From Aureobasidium sp. EXF-3400 (lineage: Eukaryota; Ascomycota; Dothideomycetes; Dothideales; Saccotheciaceae): a stretch of 64,000 bases of DNA. Of the stretch, positions 21,437-32,750 are shown piece by piece (the first letter of the stretch is position 1; the number at the start of each line of letters is the position of its first letter). Location: assembly GCA_024195585.1 (NCBI GenBank), contig SWBL01000019.1:1-64000 (forward strand), written 5' to 3'. The position numbers and the translations under genes are program-made. The notes under the pieces were generated by a model. That model was not told the DNA's origin. It ran no database searches and saw nothing but the letters and a program-made list of their open reading frames with translations.

Positions 21437-22807
21437 TGGTCCCTAAATGTAATTAAGCGAAGGCACCTTATAGTCGATAGTATGCTTGAATCTTAAGTGT
21501 CGAGGCGACATTCGAACGAACCTACCGCGCGCGTGTTCACATATGATCTCTGTCATATAAGCACAAGAGTCGACAAGAAAGATCGTGTCATGTCGCCGCA
21601 CAGTTGTTCGTGGTGTGCTTGATATTCCCGGATTCACCTCGCTGGCTGGGTGACCCTGTCTACAACTGTCGGGTTGCCTTGACACGGTTCTAATGGATAC
21701 AGCTTCTTTGTGGCTACTCTCTAGTCATCTATATCATATGCTCCATTCATTAGGTATCTATCAGGCTGTTTCGACTGCTCGTTGTTACGTGAGAATGTGA
21801 AACATCATTTATCAAGCTAAAGAATTCGCAGATATGCTTCGAGAGCGGTCCTCAAGAGCTGTAGTGGAACTTTGAGGCCAATCTGCAATTGTACCTCACT
21901 TACACATGACGGCGCAGTAGCTAAGTTTATCAGAGTTGTTTCTTGGTAGCTAGCTGTATGCCCTTGACGGTGTGATCAGAGCATTGATCGAGGACAATCA
22001 AGACAGCGTAGCCGGGTAGATCTCGGCAGTTGGACGAATCCGCTTCTGAACAGCAACCGCGTTCAGGCCCCAAAAGAACTGCAACACAAACAATTTGCTG
22101 TCAAGTACAAGACGTAGGAGACCAAAGAGAGCCAACAGTGGATACTCTAATCAGAGATCTTACTGAGTCTCTTTGAACCGATAGCAAGGAAAGGGGTCTT
22201 GTTCGGACACTACCCACAACTACCTGGTGCTGCAGAGCCTTGACAAGTTGATAACAAAGCACGCCCAGCTTCTGCTGACAAGAGTTAAGATGCCTATGTG
22301 CAATAGCAGAAGTACTGATATGGACAGGTAGGTGGTTATATCTGGGCATGAACTGATACTTCACATGGCACAAGGACGGGACGATGCCTTAGTATGGCTA
22401 TCAACAGTCAAAGGCTGTGTCATTTGACTCGGAGCAAGCAATTCGAAAACTCACATCGACACTGGACACTCGGACATACAGATATGTGGCAACCAATAAC
22501 AGGCTCTGGGCTCCTGCATTCTTCATTGCTATCGAGCATACCTCTGCGCCCAAGCACAGCGCCAAGGACTGGATCGTATCACGGACCGTTGGCTTTCGGT
22601 TGCCAACAAAACCCTGAGCTGATGGAATCATCCCAAGAAGCAGAGCAGCCCCCACCTCTCAGCTTCGACGCGTTTGCCTTTCTATTCCACGACCCAACTT
22701 TTGCCAACTCCAACACCACCATCAAATAACACGCCAAGACACGCGTAAAATCGGTCGCATCCTCTCCAACAACCCAGCTACACACGCGAAAGCACGAAAA
22801 AGCAGAC
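21437..22807. other. Long intergenic region ending in H2A.Z promoter
   Basis: 1,371 bp. I find no gene I can support; frames of up to 111 codons lack domains. The last 150 bp belong to the H2A.Z promoter and carry two ACGCGT hexamers (22668-22673, 22741-22746). Confidence 0.45.
22668..22746. promoter_or_regulatory. Two MluI cell-cycle box hexamers upstream of H2A.Z
   Basis: ACGCGT at 22668-22673 and 22741-22746, 140 and 67 bp before the H2A.Z ATG. ACGCGT is the core MBF site that drives G1/S transcription in yeasts. A third copy lies in intron 2 (23018-23023). Confidence 0.45.
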
Positions 22808-23373
22808 ATGCCTGGTGGAAAGGGTATGAGAACATCATCTACACATCGCGTGTCTCGACCAAAGACCTCTCTTTTGCTGACGAGAGCCTTCTACCCACAG
22901 GAAAGACTGGCGGCAAGACCGGTGGCAAGGCAGGTGATTCCAGCAAGACACAAAAGTCGCACTCGGCAAAGGCCGGCCTGCAGGTATGTCTCTTCTCAAT
23001 GCTAGCCGCAACTCATGACGCGTCAGTCCGGCTCTGACATTTTGTGATTCAACAGTTCCCTTGCGGTCGTGTCAAGCGTTTCCTCAAGTCGCACTCGCAG
23101 AACAAGATGCGCGTCGCCGCAAAGGCGGCCGTCTACGTCACCGCAGTCCTCGAATACTTGACCGCTGAAGTCCTCGAGCTTGCTGGCAACGCCGCAAAGG
23201 ATCTCAAGGTCAAGCGCATCACCCCCCGCCACCTTCAGCTTGCCATCCGTGGTGACGAGGAGCTCGACACCCTCATCCGCGCCACCATCGCCTTTGGTGG
23301 TGTTCTTCCATCCATCAACCGCGCTCTACTGCTCAAGGTCGAACAGAAGAAGGGAAAGAAGGACATCGCATAG
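22808..23373 (+). CDS. HTZ1: Histone variant H2A.Z
   Basis: Three exons, 22808-22823 (16 nt), 22901-22983 and 23056-23373, give 138 aa. The frame is [17 protein letters not shown]...[21 protein letters not shown]2A.Z hallmarks are the Gly/Lys-rich N-tail, the [20 protein letters not shown] core (most H2A.Z have RVGAK here) and the extended acidic patch [19 protein letters not shown]. The tail is [12 protein letters not shown], not the SQ motif of canonical H2A/H2A.X. H2A.Z is deposited by SWR1 at nucleosomes around promoters. Intron positions after codon 5 and codon 33 resemble fungal histone-variant genes. The 3' flank converges on the prephenate dehydratase gene. Confidence 0.96.
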
Positions 23374-23749
23374 ATGCCAAACATGGTTCGCTAGCGACAA
23401 AACGTGTTTGAATCATGTGTCGCATTGTCTGCTTTTGGAGCTTGGGAATTGATGACTGGCTTTCATGGGTTTCATTTTTTTTTTTTTTGCTGTTTGTTCT
23501 GGCTTCTTACCTCTACCTCCTCCCTCCCTTATTCGGTTTTGCGTCTTTCTGCATCTCCTCGAGATGTTGCAAGGTTCAATCGGACGGCAAGATCTGTCTC
23601 GCCGGACTTCTCGTTCTCACTTTTTATCTCTCGGCGCCGGCAGGAGACAGGCATGGTGGCCTGTAAACCATGGGGTGGATGTAGCACTAGTTGCATGATT
23701 CCGAAGTATTCTTGTTTTGTTTCTATACCCTTAATTTCTTCAACAATCT
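23374..23749. other. Convergent 3' flanks, H2A.Z / PHA2
   Basis: 376 bp. It contains a run of 14 T at 23475-23488 within a pyrimidine-rich stretch on the plus strand. No gene seen. Confidence 0.5.
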
Positions 23750-24961
23750 TCATTGTTTCTGTTGCAAAGCATTCTCCCAACTGCCTAGCCATCTCCAAGA
23801 TCGGACAACCTTGTCCAGACCTGTAAGTGTGTCGTCAACAGCAGCTTGGCCTCGTCTGCCCGAGAACTCGACGAAGAACATGTAATGCCAGGGAGCTTCT
23901 CCGCTTGGGCGGGGATTGATGCTGGTCAAATTGATGCCGCGAGCCTTGAAGACAGCTAGGGCGTCGGCCAATGCCCCTGCATCAGTGTGAGAAACAGTGA
24001 AAGAGAGCAGCGACTTGTATGCCTGAGTATGCAATTGACTGTTCTCCTTGTCGGAAGCAGGAGACGTGTCCTCAAGACTTCTTCTCCGGATGATGAAGAA
24101 ACGTGTAGCATTATCCTTTTCGTCCTCAATGTCGCGTGCCAGGAAATCCAAGCCAGTCATTTGAGCTGCAATTCCGCTACTGATAGCTGCTGTCGTGTTT
24201 GTCTCATCGGCTGCTACAAGTTCTGCTGCTCGGGAAGTGGACGAGACGTCCTGTCGCTCGACACCCTTGAGATAGCAGGACAAAAAGGTCTTGCATTGAC
24301 CCCAAGCTTGCGGATGCGAATACAGCTTCTTGATATGTGAGAGAGAAGTCAATGGAGCTGCACGCGAGTTGCTGGGGTTGGGGTTGCCAGGAATAGGTGT
24401 AGCATGGCCAGAACTGCTTGGACTCTTGGTCCCTTCCTGGAGTGCCTTGGTTGGTGCGGTTGCATGTCCTTGACCAGAAACTGCGGGATGACCAAGCAAG
24501 CAATGATGTACGTCAACATAGCGCTCGCCGCAAACCACAATATCTGGGTGCTTTGCGCTCTGGTCGGCAAAGAGGTCCAATGTGAAAACCACAGATCCGT
24601 TGGTCGAATTCTCAAATGGGACGACACCAAACTCGGCCTTTCCAGATTGCACCTGGCTAAAGACATCTTCAATTGTTGTCTGTGGTGAGAAGGTATAGTT
24701 GTCTGAGTCAAAAGCGCTTAACGTTGCCTGTTCTAATAATGAGCCTCATGTATCTAGAAGGAATTGTGACTCTTCATATTTGAATCTAAAGCATTTCGTC
24801 TCCCTTGAGTATGGGGAGAACCTCGACGCAAGATTGTCTACACTTTCCGGGTTGAAAGTTTATGTTTGTAGCAATAGGAAGCAGCCAAAAGTGCTATATC
24901 TTACCTGATGTGTATATGAAGCTTTTGGGCCTAGGTAGGCAATCTGCTCGTGTGACTGCAT
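23750..24961 (-). CDS. PHA2: Prephenate dehydratase
   Basis: Two exons, 24961-24905 (57 nt) and 24727-23750, give 344 aa. The 177-nt intron is longer than most here and joins YLGPKASYTHQ|ATLSAFDSDNY. The N-terminal catalytic domain starts with the family opening IAYLGPKASYTHQA and has VVPFENSTNGSV and the catalytic TRFFII motif (~230). An ACT regulatory domain follows (SFTVSHTDAGALADALAVF, then NLTSINPRPSG, the fungal equivalent of the ESRP phenylalanine-binding loop). It converts prephenate to phenylpyruvate, the committed step to phenylalanine, with likely feedback inhibition by Phe. A Ser/Pro/Gly-rich insertion of about 45 residues at about 100-145 is unlike bacterial enzymes. An in-frame upstream ATG would add 46 residues; I prefer the one directly before SHEQIAYLGP. 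Confidence 0.94.
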
Positions 24962-25302
24962 CTCTGCACCGTGTACTTTCGCGATCTGATAGTTATCGTC
25001 AAGTTCAGCAAAGCATTTCCGCAATGTCCAAGTGTCTAGGAAGGCAATTGATTCGGTCGAAATAGGTTTGTAGGTATAACTATGATTGAGAACGACCACG
25101 CCGAGGTCGGCTTTTCAAAGTTCCTGTTGGAAGCTTCTTGCCGTTCCGCGATGATCTCTCCTACAGACCAAATCAAAAGACACAAAATGCACAAAAACAT
25201 GCACGGACAGCTCTCGTATCATCATGTTTTTGGGCTTCCATTGTATGCTATAGTATTACAACGATTGGTCATGCACGTGGTCCAGCATTCTAATGACCAA
25301 AA
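24962..25302. other. Short intergenic region, PHA2 promoter
   Basis: 341 bp between PHA2 and the RPT2 stop, both minus strand. Nothing beyond promoter and 3' flank is seen. Confidence 0.45.
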
Positions 25303-26857
25303 CTACAAATAAAGACCCTCAGGCTCGCCCTCGCTCTTGGTCTTGAGCACGCTCTCTCTGGCCTGTCTGAAGTCGGCCATGTTCACTCTCATTCTGCGCT
25401 CTCTCAATGCCATGAGACCAGCTTCACTGCACATGGCACGGATATCAGCGCCTGAGAGGTCATCCTTCTGGTTGATGAACTCTTCTAGGTCAACGTCATC
25501 GGCCAGGGACATCTTGGATGTGTGGAGAGTGAAGATCTTGCGCTTAGTGTTTTCTGAAAAAGAAGTTAGCTAGAATCGGATATGCAGATTTCAGAGAACT
25601 CACGGTCTGGGTTTTCGAAGAGAATCTTGCGATCAATACGACCAGGTCTGATAAGTGCAGGATCCAATGTGTCAATCTTGTTGGTGGCCATGATAACCTT
25701 GACATCACCACGATCATCGAAACCATCAAGCTGGTTTAGAAGCTCAAGCATGGTACGTTGGATTTCACGCTCACCACCGGAAGTGGAATCGTAACGCTTT
25801 GTACCAACAGCATCAATCTCGTCGATGAAGACAATACTAGGGGCATGCTCGGCGGCGACCTGGAAGAGCTGTCTCACGAGTCTGGGACCATCACCCAAGT
25901 ATTTCTGAATCAGTTCACTACCGACGATACGCAGGAAGGTAGCGCTGGTTTGGTTTGCAACAGCCTTGGCAAGTAGTGTTTTTCCAGTTCCAGGAGCGCC
26001 GTAAAGGATGACACCCTTTGGCGGCTTGATGCCCATCTCCTCGTACAGCTCGGGATGGAGCAGGGGCAACTCAACAGCTTCACGGACTTCTTGAATTTGT
26101 TGTTCCAAGCCACCAATGTCGGCATATGATTCGGTAGGGGCCTTGTCAAGCTTCATGACTGAAACGAGAGGGTCGGCGTCATCTGTCAAGACACCAACGA
26201 CCGAGACGGATTTGTGATGCAGAAGAACGCTGGCGCCAGGCTCAAGCAGGTCTTTGTCGACAAAGGACATGATGCTGACATAGTATTCGGGGCCAGTAGC
26301 AGACGAGACGATGGCGTGGTCGTCATCGATAAGCTCCTCAAGGTTGCCGACACCCATAGGGCTGCCTCTCATGTCGTCAACACGGCTTCTTTCGTCGGCG
26401 TTGCGGTCCAGAGCATCGCTATCAGCAGTTGCGGATGGCTGTTGAGAAGTAGCAGCTCTGGCTTTGCGCAGTCTCTCCTGGTTCTCGACGTATTCCTCCT
26501 CTAGTAACAGATGGTCGTGGATGCGCTGCATGCGCAGGTATCGGAGCTTGCAGCGAGCAGTAGGGTAGACATTAGGGAGTTTTGCAGCAGCGTTGGGGCC
26601 AGCCTGCTTTCTCTTCTTGCGGCCGATGCGGGTAGTAGGCTGTGGCGGAGGCTCGTACTTGGGCTTATCCTTCTGGGGGAATGTAAGCATGTGTTATGGG
26701 AAGGTGGTCGGAGGCGAAGGTACCTTGGGATCCTTCTTGTCCTTGTTGTCGCCTCCCTGACCGGGAGGACCGCCTCCGAGGCCAGACTGGTTCGCACCCT
26801 GTGTGATGGTCAGCACGATGGAAAGTGTAGACAAGAGACGAGATGGAGGCGGACCAT
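25303..26857 (-). CDS. RPT2: 26S proteasome regulatory ATPase Rpt2
   Basis: My model has five coding pieces: ATG alone (26857-26855), 26798-26724, 26672-25604 and 25553-25303, four exons in all, giving 465 aa. The first intron directly follows the ATG and joins [11 protein letters not shown]. The Gly2 so created fits the conserved N-myristoylation of Rpt2. Its donor GTCCGC is weak, so this first exon is the least certain part. The AAA+ domain has Walker A GAPGTGKT, Walker [20 protein letters not shown] arginine-finger region ([20 protein letters not shown]) and NPDQNTKRKIF across the last junction. A coiled-coil N-region ([17 protein letters not shown]) precedes the OB domain. The C-terminus GLYL is the HbYX gate-opening motif. 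It is a subunit of the hexameric base that unfolds ubiquitinated substrates. Confidence 0.94.
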
Positions 26858-27363
26858 GATTGACGCGGAAGTTGACTACAGTGGCTAGAGATGGACGAGT
26901 GAGATTGTGTTTCGTGTCGGAGTCCTAAAGGGCAGATAAACAGCGAGTGCTATTACAGCTTTGATGAGTTGAAGGGCGCGGGTGGATGGATGGCGAAGTG
27001 ATGGTGAAGGGGTGGTGGCAGCTGCAGACTGAGGCTCGGTCGATTGTGTCGGCGATGATGCACGCCGCTGGTCAAAGCTCAGTGTTGCAACTCTCCGGCC
27101 GCCTTGACATGTGCCTGTTGTCCACCTGAACAACTCACCTTTGCTCCGACCTTCTGAATTCCCCTTGATCCAAGAGACACACACTCGGGTCACGTCTGTA
27201 CGACCACCGCTTCCGCACCTTCTGGCCTCACTTCCTCGACCCATCCTCTTTCTATATACAAGCTCGAATCCGTCCTTCACTCGGCTCCGGACTCGACCTT
27301 TACGCTTCCGACCCTGATCCAACCACTCGCTCACTGTGCCACTATCCGGCAACACTCATAACT
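26858..27363. promoter_or_regulatory. Divergent promoter, RPT2 / UBC1
   Basis: 506 bp shared by two genes of the ubiquitin-proteasome pathway. I looked for the yeast proteasome element GGTGGCAAA and found only a partial match (GGTGGCAGC at 27014). Plus-strand pyrimidine-rich sequence precedes the UBC1 start. Confidence 0.45.
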
Positions 27364-28256
27364 ATGGCGGCGAACAGAAACCGCCGCCTGGTCAAGGAGA
27401 TTCAGGACGTTCAGAAGGACTCCCTCTCCGGTGTCTCGCTCGAGCCGCTGAACAAGGCCCAGACCGGCTCCGACACTCTCGATGACTTGACACACTTCAA
27501 GGGCGTCTTCCGTGGACCGCCCGATACTCCCTACCACGGTGCCACCTACAACGTCGATATCAAGATCCCAAACGACTATCCGTTCCAGCCACCAGTCATG
27601 AAGTTCACTACAAAGATCTGGCACCCAAACATCTCGAGTGTTACAGTACGTCCAACAACCACACCTGCCTGCCTTTGTTTCCTGCTAATCCTGTCCTCAG
27701 GGTGCCATCTGCCTCGATACTCTAGGCTCAGCGTGGTCTCCAGTCCTCACCCTCAAATCCGCCCTCATATCGCTCCAGTCACTACTATCCTCTCCCGAAC
27801 CAAAGGACCCTCAGGACGCTGAAGTTGCTCGCATGCTCATCACAAATCCTAAAGAGTTTGAACACGTCGCTCGCGAGTGGGCAATCAAGTACGCCGGTGC
27901 TCCCCAGGGTCCTCCCGGCTCAGATAGCACCGGTGCAGAGGGAAGTGGAGGTGTCACCGAAGAGACTCTCAAGCACAAGGACGACCAGAAACGGGAGAGG
28001 GCAGAAGCCGCAAAACTCGCCCAGTACGCTTCCATGCACAAACTGGTTACAGAAACAAACATTGCTAACCACGTACTACAGGTATCACGGATACAACAAA
28101 TCTTTGGTCGACCGCTTCTCTGCCATGGGTTTCGACGTTCCAACCGTAGTTGCTGCCTTCGAGTTCACTGGTATTGACAAGAACGACGGCGAGGACTACG
28201 AGCTCGAGGAAGAGTACATGGGTGACATTACCGCAAGGCTGTTTGGCGAGGCGTGA
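27364..28256 (+). CDS. UBC1: Ubiquitin-conjugating enzyme E2 with UBA domain (Ubc1/UBE2K)
   Basis: Three exons, 27364-27645, 27701-28023 and 28082-28256, give 259 aa. Junctions read [18 protein letters not shown] and [18 protein letters not shown]. The UBC fold occupies residues 1-150 with active-site Cys98 in GAICLDTL and the HPN motif in WHPNIS. A charged linker ([17 protein letters not shown]) leads to a C-terminal UBA domain ([24 protein letters not shown]). The E2-UBA combination defines Ubc1/UBE2K, which extends K48-linked chains for proteasomal degradation. Divergent pairing with RPT2 suggests possible co-expression (inference). An alternative AG upstream of 28081 would break the frame. 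Confidence 0.95.
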
Positions 28257-28651
28257 TCTGCCTCTTGGTCGTCTCTATTCTCCCCTTTTCTAATTGCCAT
28301 GTCATTGTGAAAAAAATGCAGGTTACGCGAACACGACATTATGATGCTGTACCACTCACTCCAAGCACCAAGCACGCTTTTGGCTCATCCGCCTGATGGC
28401 CTTGCTTTTCCGCACAAGAATCAGATAGGTTCATATTCCTCTACAGATAGCAAATGAAACCGAACATGACTTTACACTCTTCGCGTCTGCTACGACATGT
28501 GGATCGGGAAAAGGGTTCTGGTGGCCCCATTAATGTACAATGATGCTGTCTAGCAAAGCCTCGACCTCGACCTCCTTCTTGACCTCGAGATGTGCTCTGC
28601 CTTCAAGTACTAGGTCAAACCCAGTGCTCGCAAGGTAGATTTGCGGTGACG
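28257..28651. other. Convergent 3' flanks, UBC1 / striatin
   Basis: 395 bp with no gene seen. Confidence 0.5.
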
Positions 28652-31198
28652 CTATCGCGCAAACACCTTCACTACACCGTCGCCTCCTGCGCTGACGACG
28701 TATCTACCATCCTGACTCCACACCACGCTGCACACGCCTTCACCCCTCATGGGTCGGTGCGATGTGATATCCTGCGTGCACTGTCTCTTCTCAAGCGACC
28801 AGAACCTGATCGATGCGTCATGACCTGCTGAAACTGCTTCTCTACCGTCTTTGGACAAAGATAATGATGAAATGGCCGAAGGGTGTGCGAGCATTGTATA
28901 CGTGCATTGCCCTGTTGTAAATTAGCAAAACTGACTTCAGACATTTGTCGGAAACAAAACATACCGCTGTTCGCATCAAAGAACCTGATATAGCGATCTT
29001 CATGGCCACTGACAATCACGCCCTCAACACCTTGCGCTGAGCCTGTCGGTCCAGCACCCACTGACTCCTCTTGATCTGCTCTGTCCATGTATGAGGAGCC
29101 CGCTTCCAGGCCAAGTGATGCACTGCTAGTAGCAACTACGGCGTTGATGCTTGTAGCCAGAGTTCCATCATACGTCTCATTGCTAGCCATGCCGATGATT
29201 TCCTCACCTGTCCGTGTATCGAAGATAAGAACGCTTGAGTCGGTATACGAAACGACGAAATTCTCGCCAGAGGGGCTGAGAGGAGAAATGCATGTAGGTG
29301 CAGCACCCGAAGCAGATTCGCGCTGAATGCTGTGAACAAGCGTATAGTGAAATGGTGTACTTGTAGCCACGTTGGGTTGTGGCGAACTGGGGTGGTTACT
29401 GCCAGACGTGACAGAATGACGACGGCTACCACCACGTCGTGAACCTGCTTGCGGAGAAACCAGCTGTGGAGGCGCACTAACAGACCAAATCTTGACAGTG
29501 CCGTCTGCAGAACCTGTGGCGAGCAAGATACGGTCAGGCCCACCATAGTTCGAGCTTTGTGAGCCGAAGACTGATGCAACGGTACCAGGCAGAAGACACA
29601 CAGTCCATACGGCGTCTGTGTGGCCCTCCAAAGTGGCCTTAGGATCAACTCGACCACGTTCCCAAACACGCACCGTTGCGTCTTGACCACCCGAAAAGAT
29701 CCACCCGTCTCCTGATACGCGACCTCCGGTGGAGAAGCTGGTCGAGGGGCATGCGGCGAGAGAAGTGACAACACCCTCATGACCACGGTGGGTAAAGTAA
29801 CAAGCAATATCAAGATCATTGTTCGCAGGGTTTTGGAAATTGCTGTAGCTAGCAGGTATGATCCAGCGTTTTATAGTACCATCGTCGCCAGCCGTGCAGA
29901 TCTCGGGTTCAGAAGGGCTACCGCCACCCGTAAAGATTACCGAGCGGACAACATCGAGATGGCCACGAAGGGCAAACTTGACTTTGAATTGAGAAGGATC
30001 CGTCTTTGCGGAAAGCTCCGAGCCACTGTCGTGAAGATCGTGAGAACCGGAGCTTCTTCTCCTAGCCATGCCTTGTGAGCCAGAGGATCTGCGACGGCCT
30101 GAACCGGTACGGGGAGGAGATCTCGAGGGAGGGTTTGCTGCACTAGGAAACAAATCGGTGTCAGGTCTTCGAGGAGGTTGGGGTAAATCAGCAGGAGGTT
30201 GTTCAGGTAGGGGTTGTTGGTCATCGAAGTTCCAGCCATCGGCCGACGAGTCCTGGGTAACAATGGAGCGAGGAGCGGCATCTGGAGTTGAAGCAACTGG
30301 GCGACCGTAGGAGTCATATGAATGCGTGACCTGCTCTACAGGCTCGTCCAGCGGTACAGATTGAGATTGTGGAGGCTGAGGTAGGGTATGAGTAGGAGGT
30401 TGTGCAGGGGGCATAGACAGAGCGAGGTGACGCTTCTGATCCTCGGCGGAAAGATTGACCGGGGGCTGCAGCTGTACATGAGTAGAAGGAGGGTACGATC
30501 TTCCAGCGCGACGCAGGTAGAGCTCGTCGAGAGAGACTGGCGGATCAGGTAGGCCAGTATAGGCAGTCGAAGGATTCTGCAGGGACAATTGGGGCGGCGG
30601 AGGGTGCGGTGGGGGAGTAAGCAGATATTGAACTTCTTGGAGGCATCGGTCCAGGAACTTTTTGGATTTGTCTCTGTATTGTTGCTTGTCAGGGGTTGTG
30701 TCGAGGAACGAGTTGTGGGCGTCGTGGGATGCTAGACATGACAGATCAGCTGGTCGGCCTTGTGCAACTGGACTCGATGTAGACTGACGCCTGGCAGAGT
30801 GCGAGGCAGCACTGTCTGGCTGTAGGGGCGCATTGGGGTCGCTGCCCTTCTTCCTCCGTTCCTGCTTGAGGGCGCTTTCGAGCATGCGCACTTGTCGTTC
30901 GAGCTGCTCGTTGATTCTCTTTGCATGGCGACACTCGCCCTCGTGCTTTGCGATCTTGGCCTTCATCTCAGCCCGTTCGATATCCCATGCATTCCGGGCT
31001 CGCTCGTGGTTGTGCCATTCGATCTGGAGAAAGCGCATGACGCCTGGGTTGCTAGCGTCAGCCAGGGCAGGGCAGGTTGGCGTGAAGGTCAGACATACCC
31101 TGCAACGTGTACTCGGCACCCTGGGGTCCATGGTGGTCGTTCGCTTGGGCGGCATTCGTAGCGTTGTTGAGCATGCCGCCCGTTTGTTGGTATGCCAT
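28652..31198 (-). CDS. Striatin, STRIPAK scaffold (PRO11/HAM-3 type)
   Basis: Three exons, 31198-31099, 31043-28965 and 28911-28652, give 812 aa. Junctions read [20 protein letters not shown] and [19 protein letters not shown]. The N-terminus has the striatin caveolin-binding/coiled-coil block ([20 protein letters not shown] then [20 protein letters not shown]). A long Pro/Ser/Gln-rich linker follows. From about residue 395 come WD40 repeats ([48 protein letters not shown]) ending VVKVFAR. Striatin binds PP2A and kinases of the STRIPAK complex; in Sordaria and Neurospora it is needed for fruiting-body development and hyphal fusion. A longer frame that reads into intron 1 from an upstream-looking MPPKRTTT start is an artefact. 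Confidence 0.94.
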
Positions 31199-31679
31199 GG
31201 CAGCCGGTCTCGTGCTGCCTTTGCCTCGAGCGCGCTCTCTCGTCGTCGCTCTCTCCTGCTCTGTGCGTGTTGCTGCGCTTTAGGACCTCTGGAGCATTGG
31301 CGAGTTGCTGGTGCTGCCTGGCGCTTGCCGGTGTTAGATCAGCTCGGGCAGTCGTCGTCGTCGGTTGTGCAATGTCATGTACGGGTCGACTGTGCTAACT
31401 TAACACATGCACCCAAAGCACCGCTCCGACACGCACGTCCACAAAGCACATACATCGGCTAAACTCCCAAGCTCTCCGCAACATAATTAATCAACCCCTT
31501 ATCAGAACAATCTGTTACCATCAAACATCGAGTATCGCATTGAATCATGTATTTTGGTCATTTCAAAAAAATGCTCGTGGTTCGCGCTGTACTATGACAG
31601 AATAACGCATCCACTTTTCTACCTAGACGTACATGCACGCGCATAACTATATGCCGTGTTCACGCTCGTGCTTATCTCT
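31199..31679. other. Intergenic region, striatin promoter / PHO88 3' flank
   Basis: 481 bp. The striatin 5' flank is purine-rich on its coding strand (CTCTC-rich on plus, 31232-31262). Nothing else seen. Confidence 0.45.
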
Positions 31680-32368
31680 CTACTCCTCCTTGGCACCACC
31701 ACGGCCAGCCTTCTCAGCAGCCTCGATGCTCTTCTTGTCGGTCTTGATGTCACCAGCGCCTTGCATGCCCATCAGACCACCAGAGGCCTTCCAGGGTCTC
31801 TTGAGCTCGCCAACAGCTGGCTGTCCGAACAGGTGGACCTTGACCAGGTTGCCCTCGAAAGCGCCCTTGAGGGGAATGATGGACTGGATGAGGAGAGGGT
31901 TGGTGTACTGGAAGTAGAGGTGCATGACGGCCATCATGCCAACACCCATAAGCTGGCTCTTGAACAAGCTGCGGAGTTGCTGGGTGTCGTATGCGTGCAC
32001 GGTAGTGGTGACGGGCTTGGGCTCCTCGGTCGATCCCATAGGTGCAGGCTCAACGTACTTGATGACAGTGAGATCTGTCAGGTCGGTTAGCTTGTTTCTT
32101 TTCGCTGCCGCGCTGCCCCAATGCTACTGACCCTTCTTCTTGTTGATCTGCGCCTGCACGTAGAGGTAGATGCCGGCAATGATCAGGTTGGACACAATGT
32201 AGAGTGCGCGGACTCCCATCAGGACGTTGGGCTCCTCGAAAGGCACCTTCTTGGAAACCTGCATCATGAACCTGCCGCCTAGTCAGTTTTCGCGTCCAGC
32301 CCATCTCCAGATGTGTCGCGTGCGTACAGGATGATGACCAGGTTGGTCACTTGGGGGTTGAGAGCCAT
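31680..32368 (-). CDS. PHO88: ER SRP-independent targeting protein Snd3/Pho88
   Basis: Three exons, 32368-32328, 32271-32132 and 32074-31680, give 191 aa, matching the roughly 190 aa of yeast Pho88. Junctions read NLVIIL|FMMQVSKKVPF and QINKKK|DLTVIKYVEP. Family hallmarks are QVTNLVIIL, the membrane segment around LYIVSNLIIAGIYLYV, YDTQQLRSLFKSQLMGVGMM and a second hydrophobic part (AVMHLYFQYTNPLLIQSII). The tail is Lys/Glu-rich. In yeast the protein acts in the SND pathway that targets membrane proteins to the ER; the older link to phosphate uptake is probably indirect. The acceptor of exon 2 could also be 7 nt upstream, but only the chosen one keeps the frame. Confidence 0.93.
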
Positions 32369-32750
32369 CTTGACGATTTCTTGCTGTGGTTTGCGATGAT
32401 GGACAGGCAAGGATTGTGTGATTGACGGGGAAAGAACTGGAGTTATGAACACGTCCACGGTCCCCCTCGGTCGGCTTGGACACTAACCAAATTGGGGACC
32501 CTAACCAAATTTCGACTGCCCTCTGACTTCTTCCAAGCACTTCTATCTGTCTCTCTGTTATCACACACATTCGCCTTATCAAGTCCTGGCTGAACAAGCT
32601 TGTGTGAAATACTGTGATGGTTTGCTATAACGATCTTGCTCAACATCTCATTTTTTCTTTTTTTGTCCTTTTTTTTGCTAGCCATCTAGTCATCTAGCCA
32701 TCGTCTTGGTATCTAAGCATCCTCTACCACAAGCCACGACTTCCGTAAGA
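32369..32750. other. Intergenic region, PHO88 promoter
   Basis: 382 bp between PHO88 and the trehalase stop. Two T-rich tracts lie at 32652-32675 (A-rich on the PHO88 coding strand). No gene seen. Confidence 0.45.

Noticed and set aside
27014..27022. Possible yeast-type proteasome promoter element (GGTGGCAAA)
   Set aside because: Only seven of nine bases match, and filamentous fungi may not use this element.
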